From assembly GCA_016177925.1 (NCBI GenBank), contig JACOUH010000133.1:1-64000 (forward strand): 64,000 nucleotides of DNA, in the 5' to 3' direction. Positions 1 through 8,484 of the stretch are shown here, in pieces. The position numbers were made by a program, and so were the translations under genes. The notes under the pieces were generated by a model that saw only the letters and a list, made by a program, of their open reading frames with translations, had not been told where the DNA came from and searched no databases. Each line of letters begins with the position of its first letter. Position 1 is the stretch's first letter. Origin of the DNA: Planctomycetota bacterium. Lineage in GTDB: Bacteria; Planctomycetota; Planctomycetia; Gemmatales; Gemmataceae.

Positions 1-37
1 CTCACCGGCGGGCTGACGCCGCGCCGCTCGCCGAGCC

Positions 38-2560
38 GTGGAGGAGTTCCTTTCCGTGATGCCGCCAGAAGAACGGGGCCCGTCGCAGGCCGGGTCGGAA
101 CAGCCGGGCCCGGGCGAGGAGGCGAGACCGGCCACACGCGAACTGATCCTGCTGACCCCATTCCGCGTGCCCGCTCAGAGTGCTCTCTATCTCGGTAACG
201 AGGATGTCGCCTGCTTCCTCAACGGGTACATCGCCCTGTGGCACCCGGCCCTGCTGCTGCTCGCGGGTGGCCCGCCGCGCATCAGCTCGCCCTACGACCA
301 TGAGCAGCCGATCGCCGGCCACGTCTATGCCGTCCCCGAAAACCCACCGCTGATCCTGCCCGACGACTGGCAGGACCGCGTTGTCCACGCCGGCGCCGTC
401 GCCTTCCGTGCTTCCACCGACCGGGCAACCACCCTCGCCAATCTGCGCGATGCCCTCCGCCCGCTGCTGGAAGCCGAGGCGGCCGACGCTGAGCGCTTGT
501 CGGATGTACGCCAGGCGCTCGCTCTGCTGGATCTGCCACCCGGGCGCGTGGCGCCGTTCTTTGGCCTCGGCTTCGGCCACGTCCAGCTCGAGGCCCTGTT
601 CGAGGCGATGGACCACCAAAATCTGCTCGATACGCCCGAATTGTGGCAGGACCTGCAGGAGGCCGCCGGTGCCGAGAGCGACGAGGCCGCGCGTCCGCAT
701 CTCGAGTCGGCGGCCAACCGCCTGCTCACCGCCCGCGAGGTGCTCTACCCGGTCGCCGTCCACTTGCTCGACCTGCACCTGGTCACTGACGACAACCTCG
801 ACCAGCCCTTCCCGGCCTCGTTCGACCGCGACGTTCCGCTCAACCTGGCCGCGTCCGCGGCACGCCTGGAGCGCCTCGCGGTTTCGCATCCTGAACGGAT
901 GGAAAAACTGCGTGAACGCATCGCGGCCGGGACGGTCGAAGTGTGCGGCGGCTGCTACGCCGAGCGCGAGGACCCCCTGCTGCCGCTGGAGTCGCAACTG
1001 TGGAACCTGCGCAAGGGACTGGCCGTCAGCGAGGAACTGCTCGGCCAGCCGGTGCGCGTGTTCGCCCGCGGACGGTTCGGCTTCCATCCGCAGACCCCCT
1101 CCTTGCTGCAAGCAGTGGGCCTGACCAGGGCGGTCGTGCTCGCTTTCGACGAGGGCGTACTGCCCTCGCACCGGGCCTCGGTCGTCAACTGGTCGGCGAC
1201 CGACGGCAAGCAGGTCGATGCCTTTTGCCGCTCCCCGCGCGCCGCCGACAACCCGCAGACGTATTTTCACGTCGCCCACTATTTGCACGAGACGATCATG
1301 CAGGACCATGCGGCGACGCTGGTCCTGCTGCACGCGGGAGCGACGGCTCCGTGGTACGAGGACTGGCTGGAGCTGAGTCGCCTCGCCCCGGTGCTCGGCC
1401 AGTGGACCACCCTGTCGCGCTACTTCGACGACGTGACGGCCGGCGACTACACCTCGCCGGCGCCCGCCGATGAGTTCCACGCCGACTACCTCGGCGAGCG
1501 CACCGCCGATGCCGCGTCGCCCGAGGCCATGACCTACGCCTCCGGCCAGGAACCCAAGGTGAGGGCCTACCGCCCGACCGACGAGGCTCGCCGGCACCCG
1601 GTTAGCGCCTTCGCCGCCCACGCCCGCCACCGCCGCCAGCTCGACGCCGCCTGGACCTTCGCTGCCCTGTACCGCAGCCTCGCCGGCAAGGGCGACCCGC
1701 TACTCTTGGAGGACCGCCTCGCCGGGCTGGAGGACCAGGTCGAGGCGAGCGCGCCGGCCCTGCTGTCAGGCAGCGACCTCGGCGAGCGGCGCGGCGTCAG
1801 CCCGCCGGTGTCCGACGTGATGCAGGAGGCGGCCCAAACGCTGGGACAGCGACTGCTGGCGCGGGCCGAGCGCGAGGAGCCAGGTTATCTGCTGCTCAAC
1901 CCGTGCAGTTTTCCGCGGCGCGTCGTGATCGAGTTGGACGGCCTGACGGCGCCGCTGCCGGTCGAGGGGCCGGTCAAGTCGTGCCAGCTCGACGGAAGCG
2001 CGGCGAAATTGGTCGTCGAGGTGCCGGCGCTGGGCTTCGCCTGGGTGCCGAAGACGGCGGGCAAGCCGATGCAGTCACGAATGCGGCTGGCCGACGAGCG
2101 CTGCGTCCGCAACGAGTTCTTCGAGGCCGAGGTCGATCCACAGACCGGCGGCCTGCGCGGCATCCGCGATAACAAGACACGGATCAGCCGCCTCGGCCAG
2201 CAGATGGTCTTCAACCCCGGCAGCGTCATCCGGGTCAAGGAGATCAAGACGACATCGACCGGCCCGGCTTACGGCGAGATCGTCAGCGAGGGCGCCCTCC
2301 TCGACGAGCAGGGGCAGGTTCTCGGGACCTTCCGCCAGCGCTTCCGGGCCTGGCTCGGCCGGCCCGTCCTCGACCTGCGCCTGGAGGTCTTTCCCGAGCA
2401 AGCGCCGTCGGGCTATCCCTGGCACTCGTACTACGGCGCCCGCTTCGCCTGGCGCGACGAGCGAGCGGTCCTGTCACGGCGGACGCATGCTCGACGTGAT
2501 CCTGGTGCCGGAGGGCGAACAGCAGCAGACCTTCGACCTGGCGATCGGCCTGGACCGTGA
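38..2560 (+). CDS. GH38-like alpha-mannosidase-type protein, N-terminal part of a frameshifted gene
   Basis: Residues about 670-800 read like the beta-sandwich part of GH38 alpha-mannosidases (NEFFEAEVDPQTGGLRGI, then ARFAWRDERAVL). The central part carries ARGRFGFHPQTPSLLQ where true GH38 enzymes have the W-x-x-D-P-F-G nucleophile region, so the usual catalytic Asp is not evident and activity on mannosides is doubtful. After about 2475 the frame turns to nonsense (SRRTHARRDPGAGG) while the expected C-terminus continues in another frame at 2487-2972. There is an in-frame stop at 14, so the start lies in the window: GTG at 38, or ATG at 59, which also fits. Residues near 583 (GERRGVSPPV) are encoded by a dispersed palindrome arm at 1781-1810. 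Family assignment is moderately sure, function is not. Confidence 0.65.
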   Translation: MEEFLSVMPPEERGPSQAGSEQPGPGEEARPATRELILLTPFRVPAQSALYLGNEDVACFLNGYIALWHPALLLLAGGPPRISSPYDHEQPIAGHVYAVPENPPLILPDDWQDRVVHAGAVAFRASTDRATTLANLRDALRPLLEAEAADAERLSDVRQALALLDLPPGRVAPFFGLGFGHVQLEALFEAMDHQNLLDTPELWQDLQEAAGAESDEAARPHLESAANRLLTAREVLYPVAVHLLDLHLVTDDNLDQPFPASFDRDVPLNLAASAARLERLAVSHPERMEKLRERIAAGTVEVCGGCYAEREDPLLPLESQLWNLRKGLAVSEELLGQPVRVFARGRFGFHPQTPSLLQAVGLTRAVVLAFDEGVLPSHRASVVNWSATDGKQVDAFCRSPRAADNPQTYFHVAHYLHETIMQDHAATLVLLHAGATAPWYEDWLELSRLAPVLGQWTTLSRYFDDVTAGDYTSPAPADEFHADYLGERTADAASPEAMTYASGQEPKVRAYRPTDEARRHPVSAFAAHARHRRQLDAAWTFAALYRSLAGKGDPLLLEDRLAGLEDQVEASAPALLSGSDLGERRGVSPPVSDVMQEAAQTLGQRLLARAEREEPGYLLLNPCSFPRRVVIELDGLTAPLPVEGPVKSCQLDGSAAKLVVEVPALGFAWVPKTAGKPMQSRMRLADERCVRNEFFEAEVDPQTGGLRGIRDNKTRISRLGQQMVFNPGSVIRVKEIKTTSTGPAYGEIVSEGALLDEQGQVLGTFRQRFRAWLGRPVLDLRLEVFPEQAPSGYPWHSYYGARFAWRDERAVLSRRTHARRDPGAGGRTAADLRPGDRPGP

Positions 2561-2972
2561 CCACCCGATGCTGACCGCGTTTGGAATGGTTTCGCCGGTC
2601 GCGCTGGTGCCGTCGGCGAAGGGCCCACCCCACGTTGGCGCGACGGGCTGGCTGTTCCATCTCGATGCGCCAAACTTGCTGCTGACGAGCCTGCGTCCTG
2701 CGCCGGGCGGCGCCGATGGTGTGGTGGCACGGCTGGTAGAGGTCGGCAACCACAGCGGCCACTCGGAAATGCGCTGCGTGCGCGACCCGCAGCAAGTCCG
2801 CCAGGTGAACGCTCGCGGCGAGGTGCTGGCTGAGCTGGGCTACTCGGGCGACACGGTCTATCTCGACGTCGCCGAGGGGGAGCTGCTGCACCTGCGCATC
2901 GACTTCACCCGCGAGGAGGTGCCCGAGGAGCCTTCCGCTGACGTGGCACCCGAAGAAGCCACCTTCGATTGA
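2487..2972 (+). CDS. C-terminal part of the frameshifted GH38-like protein
   Basis: This frame holds the natural continuation of the upstream gene. It begins CHGGRMLDVILVPEGEQQQT and continues as a beta-sandwich-like tail ending EEVPEEPSADVAPEE. The ATG at 2487 has no convincing ribosome binding site and lies inside the coding overlap, so independent translation is unlikely. The join between the two frames falls at about 2470-2480. From memory of the family, the linking stretch between RDERAVL and the HGGRMLD motif seems shorter than usual, so a small deletion rather than a single-base slip is possible. It ends 21 bases before the MarR start. It could be a true mutation or an assembly error. 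Confidence 0.6.
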   Translation: MLDVILVPEGEQQQTFDLAIGLDRDHPMLTAFGMVSPVALVPSAKGPPHVGATGWLFHLDAPNLLLTSLRPAPGGADGVVARLVEVGNHSGHSEMRCVRDPQQVRQVNARGEVLAELGYSGDTVYLDVAEGELLHLRIDFTREEVPEEPSADVAPEEATFD

Positions 2973-2993
2973 CAGGGGCGATCGGCCGAAGCG

Positions 2994-3521
2994 ATGAGCA
3001 CGACCCCGGGGGACTCACGCGAGCAGCGTTTCGATTCGCTGGAGCAGGAAGCGTTCCTGAACCTCTGGCGGACGTACGACCGCATGCGCGCCATCGAGCA
3101 GGACTTGTTCGGGCGCTACGACCTGACGCCACAGCAGTACAACGCGCTGCGGCTGCTGCGGGCGGCACGACAGCGGCTCGGCGGCAAGTGGCCGGGACGG
3201 TTGGCAACGCTCGACCTGGCTTCGCGTCTCGTGTCGCGCGCCCCCGACATTACGCGCCTGCTCGACCCGTTAGAGCGACGCGGCCTGGTCGAGCGCGACC
3301 GTCCTGCCCACAACCGCCGTGTCGTCTGTGTCGGCATCACGGAGGCTGGCCTGGACCTACTGCGGGAGTTGGGCGAGCAGGTCCGCGCCTGTCACGCCCG
3401 TCAGTTCGGCCACCTGTCGGAGAAAGAACTGCGCGACCTGATCGTCCTGCTCCGCGCCGCCCGTCGACCGCACGAGGAGCCGGACAGCGCCTGGCTCGAC
3501 TCCGGCGAGCGGGGGGTGTGA
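2994..3521 (+). CDS. MarR-family transcriptional regulator
   Basis: A 175-residue winged-helix DNA-binding protein. The pattern is that of MarR: an N-terminal dimerisation helix (EAFLNLWRTYDRMRAIEQDL), LTPQQYNALRLLR, a recognition region (DLASRLVSRAPDITRLLDPL), then the wing (ERRGLVERDRPAHNRRVVCV) and a C-terminal helix. The ligand is unknown. Its last residues (GERGV) and its TGA stop are encoded by the left arm of a 61-bp palindrome (3504-3564), so the natural C-terminus was probably replaced when the palindrome arrived; the hairpin may also end transcription. It lies directly downstream of the GH38-like gene and upstream of two YfhO-type membrane proteins, which it might control. Confidence 0.85.
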   Translation: MSTTPGDSREQRFDSLEQEAFLNLWRTYDRMRAIEQDLFGRYDLTPQQYNALRLLRAARQRLGGKWPGRLATLDLASRLVSRAPDITRLLDPLERRGLVERDRPAHNRRVVCVGITEAGLDLLRELGEQVRACHARQFGHLSEKELRDLIVLLRAARRPHEEPDSAWLDSGERGV

Positions 3522-3564
3522 ACCCCCCGGTAAGCTACCGGGGGGTTCACACCCCCCGCTCGCC
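3504..3564. repeat. 61-bp dispersed palindrome, GGCGAGCGGGGGGTGTGAAC family
   Basis: Near-perfect inverted repeat with arms of about 28 bp around TAAGCT. The same arm begins the palindromes at 40506-40590 and, in degraded form, lies at 11985-12015. It supplies the stop codon of the MarR gene and can form a strong hairpin. Confidence 0.9.
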
Positions 3565-3652
3565 GGGCGGCTACGAGTCGCCCGCGGGACGTTTCCCCGA
3601 TAACATCAGAGGAGGGGCGCCCATTGGAAACGCCGCTGCGGAGAGGCTCGCC

Positions 3653-6058
3653 GTGCTGTCTCGCTGGGGCCCCGTACTGGTCCTGACGCTCCTCGCCCTG
3701 CTCTACTTTTTCCCCCTCGTTTTCCACCCGACGCAGGTCCTCTACGGCGAGGCGTCCGACCTCCTGGCGGAACACATCCCCTCGAAACGCTTCGTGGTGC
3801 GCTCGTTCCACGAGACCGGCGAGTTGCCGCTGTGGTGTCCGTGGCAGTTTGCGGGGACACCCGTCGTACATGACATCCAGCAAGCCCTCTTCTACCCGCC
3901 GCACTTCGTCTTCCTGGTGCTGTCGGAGGAGTGGGTCGGCCCTGTCGTCAGCTGGCTCATCGTCCTGCACGTCCTGCTCGCTGGCCTGCTGATGTTCGTC
4001 TACGTTCGCCACCGCGGACTTCTCCCGTTCCCGGCCACGGTCGCCGCGGCCGGCTACATGTTCGCGGGGCGATGGATGCTGCACCTGCTCGGCGGAGGGC
4101 ACTACATCACGATCGGCCTCGCCTGGCTGCCCCTCGTCCTGCTCTGCCTCGACCGCGCCATCCAGCGCGGCAGTCTACTCTGGGCCACCTGGGCGGGACT
4201 GGTATTTGCCCTGCTCGTCCTTTGTACGCAGCCGCAGTGGACCTTCTACGCGGGCCTGTTCGCGACATTCTCCACCCTCGGCACGGCCCTGGAGGAAGCG
4301 GGCTACCTCAATGGGACGGGGGAGCGCAGCCGTGGCCGAACGGCGCGGGCACTGGGGCGCTGGCTGGGTTTCGGCGCCTGGGCCGTGGGCCTTGCGGTTG
4401 CGCTCGCCGCGGTCCAGCTGCTGCCGACGCTCGAGGCCGCGCGCCACTCCACCCGCGCCGGCGGCGTGGCCCCCGAGGACCCCTACGAGAGCCTGCGCAC
4501 TCTCCTCTTCCTCGTCGGCCCCTCCCTTTTCGGACAGGGCCCCTACCTGATGTGGGAGGACCGCGGCGGACTCACCCTGCTCTGGGCGATCGCCGCCGTG
4601 CTCGCGCCTCTGCTCCGCGGTGGACAGGTTCGCTACCAGGCTGGCCTGTGCGCCGGCATGCTCCTGCTCGCCGTCTTCGGCGCGTTCGCCGGCCGTTGGC
4701 TGCCGGTCTTCAACCTGTTCCGCCAGCACCCGCGCATCCTCGTGGTCGCTTCGCTGCCGATCGCTTACCTCGTCGGCGTCACTACGCAGGCCCTCTTCGT
4801 CGACGCGCCCTCGCCACGACGGCGACGCCTTTGCTTCCGCGTCACGCTGGGACTCGGCGTCCTCGCCTTGCTCGCGACGGCCAGCTTCGTCGTGGCGCGT
4901 CTTGTTCGCGCTGAGGATCTGCGTTTCGATGTCTACTGGGTCTTCATGCCGGTCTTCTTCGTTCTGGCCCTGTGGCTGCTCCGCCCCGACCCGGTGGGGG
5001 AGGCTTCCAGCCTGCCGGAAAAAGGCAGGCTGGAAGCCTCCCCCACGGGACTGCGGCGGGCGCTGCCGTGGGCCGTTCTGCTATTGGCCGACCTGTGGGC
5101 GCTGACCTGGCCGCTGGTCGAAGTACGGCCGGAGGGGGAACTCTTTCGAGCCCCGGTCTCCATTCGCTACCTCGTTGACCACCGTCACAAGGGGCGCGTG
5201 ATGGACATCGAGTACCTGGACGAGGGTTCTCCCCTCGGCCAGGGAGCGCCTGCGGCGCTACTGCTCGACCTCCAGGCGGTGCGGGGTTTCAACCCCATCG
5301 ATGTCCGCTACTACCGCGAGTACCTGGCCTTCATCGCCGACGTGGGGCGGCCTCTCCGCGCGCTTGAGAGTGCGGTCACCCACCCCCTCCCGCTCTCCTT
5401 CCCCCTCGAGAATCGCCGGCTGCTCGATCTGCTCGGCGTCCGCTACCTGCTTCACCCCAGCGCTACGTCCCCGCCAGGCGACCGCTGGCAGGAGAAGGTC
5501 GTGGACAAGGCCCCCCTGGGCTACAGCCTCGTCGTCGGCGGGCTGGTTACTTTGCCTTCTTACACGATCTCCGAAAACCTGGATGTGTTCCCGCGTGCCT
5601 TCGTCGTACCGCGTGCCCGTCCGCTGCCTCCCCGCCTCGAGGTGCTGCACGCCATGAAGACCACCAATTTCAGGGAGATCGTCCTCCTCGACGGGTACGA
5701 CGGCACCGACGAAGCACTCTCCACCTCCGGGTTCCATCCCGCCGACATCCGCCGTTACGAGCCCAACCGCGTCGAGCTGGAAGTCCGTGGAGCGCCCGGC
5801 TTCCTGGTGCTGACCGACGTCTGGTATCCCGGCTGGACCGCCACGGTCGACGGCGAGCCGGTCGAGATCTATCGTGCCAACCACGCGTTCCGCGCCGTCG
5901 CCGTGTCGGCGGGGACGCACACGGTCGTCTTCCGGTTCGAGCCAGCCCCGTACTTTTTGGGCCGTCGCATCAGTCTCGTAGCGCTGGCGGCGGTGGCCGT
6001 GCTGCTCTTGATCCTGACGGCTTGCGCAACGTGGCGCCGTTCTCGTGCCGGGTCGTGA
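3653..6058 (+). CDS. YfhO-type multi-spanning membrane protein (copy 1)
   Basis: About 801 residues with a dozen or so hydrophobic helices and a C-terminal extracytoplasmic domain. YfhO-family hallmarks are visible: ELPLWCPWQFAGTPVVHD near the N-terminus, GGGHYITIGLAWLPLVLLCL, and the C-terminal block FLVLTDVWYPGWTATVDGEP followed by AGTHTVVFRFEPAPYFLGRR. Members are thought to act in cell-envelope glycosylation; the substrate here is unknown. The open frame runs back to 2969, but that part crosses the MarR gene. The GTG at 3653 has GGAGAGG six bases upstream; an ATT at 3623 behind AGGAGGGG is a rarer alternative. A 53-bp palindrome (4994-5046) adds about 18 residues (VGEASSLPEKGRLEASPT) absent from the sister copy. 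TGATG overlap with copy 2. Confidence 0.85.
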   Translation: MLSRWGPVLVLTLLALLYFFPLVFHPTQVLYGEASDLLAEHIPSKRFVVRSFHETGELPLWCPWQFAGTPVVHDIQQALFYPPHFVFLVLSEEWVGPVVSWLIVLHVLLAGLLMFVYVRHRGLLPFPATVAAAGYMFAGRWMLHLLGGGHYITIGLAWLPLVLLCLDRAIQRGSLLWATWAGLVFALLVLCTQPQWTFYAGLFATFSTLGTALEEAGYLNGTGERSRGRTARALGRWLGFGAWAVGLAVALAAVQLLPTLEAARHSTRAGGVAPEDPYESLRTLLFLVGPSLFGQGPYLMWEDRGGLTLLWAIAAVLAPLLRGGQVRYQAGLCAGMLLLAVFGAFAGRWLPVFNLFRQHPRILVVASLPIAYLVGVTTQALFVDAPSPRRRRLCFRVTLGLGVLALLATASFVVARLVRAEDLRFDVYWVFMPVFFVLALWLLRPDPVGEASSLPEKGRLEASPTGLRRALPWAVLLLADLWALTWPLVEVRPEGELFRAPVSIRYLVDHRHKGRVMDIEYLDEGSPLGQGAPAALLLDLQAVRGFNPIDVRYYREYLAFIADVGRPLRALESAVTHPLPLSFPLENRRLLDLLGVRYLLHPSATSPPGDRWQEKVVDKAPLGYSLVVGGLVTLPSYTISENLDVFPRAFVVPRARPLPPRLEVLHAMKTTNFREIVLLDGYDGTDEALSTSGFHPADIRRYEPNRVELEVRGAPGFLVLTDVWYPGWTATVDGEPVEIYRANHAFRAVAVSAGTHTVVFRFEPAPYFLGRRISLVALAAVAVLLLILTACATWRRSRAGS
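4994..5046. repeat. 53-bp palindrome inserted in frame in YfhO copy 1
   Basis: Arms of 23 bp (GTGGGGGAGGCTTCCAGCCT onward) around GGAAAAA. Aligning the two YfhO paralogues leaves this stretch as an unmatched block in copy 1 between ALWLLRPDP and LRRALPWAVLL, so it is an insertion. It reads open in the host frame. Confidence 0.92.
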
Positions 6059-6072
6059 TGGAGGCGCTGACC

Positions 6073-8454
6073 ATGTCGGCCACCGTTCGCGTGCTGCTCA
6101 TCCTCCCTGTGATGACGGTCTCCTTCTTCTCCCCCTTGGTGTACCACCCGGGACAGGTCCTTTACTCCGACCACTCGGACCTGTTGGCGGAGCACATCCC
6201 GGCGAAGCGGTTCCTGGTGCGGTCGTTCCAGGAGACAGGGGAATTGCCCTTATGGTGTCCGTGGCAGTTCGCCGGCACGCCGTTCGTCCATGACATCCAG
6301 GTGGCCATGTTCTACCCGCCGCACCTCGCCCTGTTGCTGGTGCCCGAGGACCAGGTCAGCTTCGCCGTCAGCTGGCTGGTTGTCCTCCACGTCCTGCTCG
6401 CCGGTTGGGCCATGTTCGCCTACACCTGCCACCGCGGCCTCTCTCCGCTCGGCGGAGCGGTCGCCGCGGTCGGCTACATGTTCGCCGGGCGCTGGATGAT
6501 GCACTTGCTGGGCGGGGGCCACTACATCACGATCGGCCTCGCCTGGCTGCCGCTCGTCCTGCTTTGTTTGGAGCGGGCCATCCGGTTGGGGAGTGTCGCC
6601 TGGGCCGTCGGAGCGGGGACCGCCTTCGCGCTGCTCACCCTCGCTACACAGCCGCAGTGGACCTTCTACGCGGGCCTGTTCGCCGCGGCGTGGACACTCG
6701 GCACGGTCCTCGAGGAGGCGAGCTTCCACGGTGGGACAAGGCGCGGGCTGCTGTGCTGGGCGGGGTACGGAGCGCTGGCCGTGGGACTGGCGCTGGCTCT
6801 GACTGCGATCCAGTTGCTGCCGACCCTCGAGGCAGCGGGGCAGTCGAGCCGCGCGGGCGGTGTCGGGACGGAGGCGATCCTCGAAGGTGGAGTGCGTGTC
6901 GTCCTCTTCCTCGTCGGCCCCGCCCTGACGGTCGAGCCCGCCAATCTGATGTGGGAGGACCGCGGCGGCCTAGCCCTGCTGTGGCTGTGTGCCGCCGTGC
7001 TCGCCCCGGTCCTCCGGAGCGGCCGGGTGCGCTACGAGGCGGCGGTCGGCGTCGGGCTGTTCTTGTTCGCCGCGGGTGGGGCGGTGCTGCTGCAACCGTT
7101 GCCCGGCTTCAACCTCTTCCGCCAGCCGGCCCGCATGATGGTGATCGCCTCCTTCCCGGTCGCCTGGCTCGCCGGTGTCTCGGCCCAGGCGCTGTTTCCC
7201 CCCGGCGGGCTGTCCGTGGAACAGCGGCGGCGCTGCCGCCGCTGGATGCTGCGCGTCGGCGCCGCGACCCTGCTGCTGTGCGGGGGCTTTGCCCTGCGCC
7301 AGCTCCTGCAAGGAGCGCCGCTCCGCTTCGACTTCTACTGGCTGTCGGCCCCCCTCCTGTTCGGTCTGGCGTTCCACCTGCTCGGTCGGGGGAGCCGCCC
7401 TTTCCTGCGCTGCCCGCCGGCGGCCGTCTGGGTGTTCCTGCTGGGGTTGGACCTGCTGGCGCTGGATAGTTCGCTGATCGGTGTGTGGCCCGAGCCAGAA
7501 CTCTACGACGTGCCACGGTGCGTGCGCTTCGTCGCCGAGAGGAGTGACGACCGGAGCCGAGTCCTGGAGGTGAACAACCAGGACGGGGGAGGACAGGCAG
7601 GGCCCCTGTGGACCGGCGCTGCGATGGCGCTAATCGGGCAGGTAGAAGCGGTGCGTGGCTACAGTCCGCTCGACGTGCTGCGTTATCGAGAGTTCCTGCA
7701 ATTCATCGCCGATCGCGACGACGCACTCGGCGCCCTGGACAGCACCTTTACCCACCCAGTGAGCGATAATTCCGATTTGAAAAATCGTTCTCTGCTGGAC
7801 CTGCTCGGTGTCCGCTACCTACTGCTGCCGGTCGGTGTAGATCCCCCAGGAGTCGGTTGGAAGGAGGTCAGCCGGCAGGATGAAGTCACCGTCTACGACT
7901 TCATCCTCGGCGGCTGGTGGAACGTGGGCGGGTACGTCGTCCACGAGAACGCGGCCGTCCTGCCCCGGGCGTTCGTCGTCCCTCATGCCGAGGGATTGCC
8001 GGAGGGGCCGGCCGTCCTGAGGACACTGAAGACAACGGACTTCCACCAGACGGTCCTGCTGGAGGACTACGATCCGCCCGCCGGGGCACCCGTGCCAGCG
8101 GGTCGCGGGGGCCAGCCGGGCACGGGGCACACGGTCCAGGTCCACTGCTACGAACCCAACCGCGTTGAGATGGAGGTGAAGGGCGCGGGTGGCTTCCTGG
8201 TGCTGACCGACGTCTGGTATCCCGGCTGGACCGCCACGGTCGACGGCGAGACGGTGCGCGCGTACCGGGCGAACTATGTCTTCCGGGCGGTCGAGGTGTC
8301 GGCCGGCCGGCACGAGGTGATCTTTCGTTTCGAGCCGGCCTCCTACCGGCGCGGCCGGCTGATGAGCCTGGGGACGCTCGCGGCGGTCGGGTTATTCGGA
8401 GTTGTCGTGCTGGTCCGGCGGCTTCGCTCGCGTTTTGGGGAGCGGGGGACGTGA
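6073..8454 (+). CDS. YfhO-type multi-spanning membrane protein (copy 2)
   Basis: About 793 residues, clearly a tandem duplicate of the preceding gene: the same SDLLAEHIPAKRFLVRSF, ELPLWCPWQFAGTPFVHD, GGGHYITIGLAWLPLVLLCL and FLVLTDVWYPGWTATVDGE blocks in the same order. The ATG at 6073 has GGAGG eight bases upstream; an ATG at 6058 overlaps the previous stop (TGATG) and is also possible. The two genes are surely co-transcribed. The substrate is unknown; polyprenyl-sugar-dependent envelope glycosylation is what is proposed for the family. Copy 2 lacks the palindrome seen in copy 1, which makes the pair a natural insertion/no-insertion comparison. Confidence 0.85.
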   Translation: MSATVRVLLILPVMTVSFFSPLVYHPGQVLYSDHSDLLAEHIPAKRFLVRSFQETGELPLWCPWQFAGTPFVHDIQVAMFYPPHLALLLVPEDQVSFAVSWLVVLHVLLAGWAMFAYTCHRGLSPLGGAVAAVGYMFAGRWMMHLLGGGHYITIGLAWLPLVLLCLERAIRLGSVAWAVGAGTAFALLTLATQPQWTFYAGLFAAAWTLGTVLEEASFHGGTRRGLLCWAGYGALAVGLALALTAIQLLPTLEAAGQSSRAGGVGTEAILEGGVRVVLFLVGPALTVEPANLMWEDRGGLALLWLCAAVLAPVLRSGRVRYEAAVGVGLFLFAAGGAVLLQPLPGFNLFRQPARMMVIASFPVAWLAGVSAQALFPPGGLSVEQRRRCRRWMLRVGAATLLLCGGFALRQLLQGAPLRFDFYWLSAPLLFGLAFHLLGRGSRPFLRCPPAAVWVFLLGLDLLALDSSLIGVWPEPELYDVPRCVRFVAERSDDRSRVLEVNNQDGGGQAGPLWTGAAMALIGQVEAVRGYSPLDVLRYREFLQFIADRDDALGALDSTFTHPVSDNSDLKNRSLLDLLGVRYLLLPVGVDPPGVGWKEVSRQDEVTVYDFILGGWWNVGGYVVHENAAVLPRAFVVPHAEGLPEGPAVLRTLKTTDFHQTVLLEDYDPPAGAPVPAGRGGQPGTGHTVQVHCYEPNRVEMEVKGAGGFLVLTDVWYPGWTATVDGETVRAYRANYVFRAVEVSAGRHEVIFRFEPASYRRGRLMSLGTLAAVGLFGVVVLVRRLRSRFGERGT

Positions 8455-8484
8455 GCTTCTTGAATGTGAAAAGCCGGACGCCTC

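Noticed and set aside
2-1630. 542-residue minus-strand ORF over the GH38-like gene
   Set aside because: Arg/Gly/Val-rich shadow of the plus-strand gene in GC-rich DNA, with no domain pattern.
3623-3653. ATT start codon for YfhO copy 1 behind AGGAGGGG
   Set aside because: ATT starts are very rare; the GTG at 3653 has its own GGAGAGG at proper distance. Kept only as an alternative.
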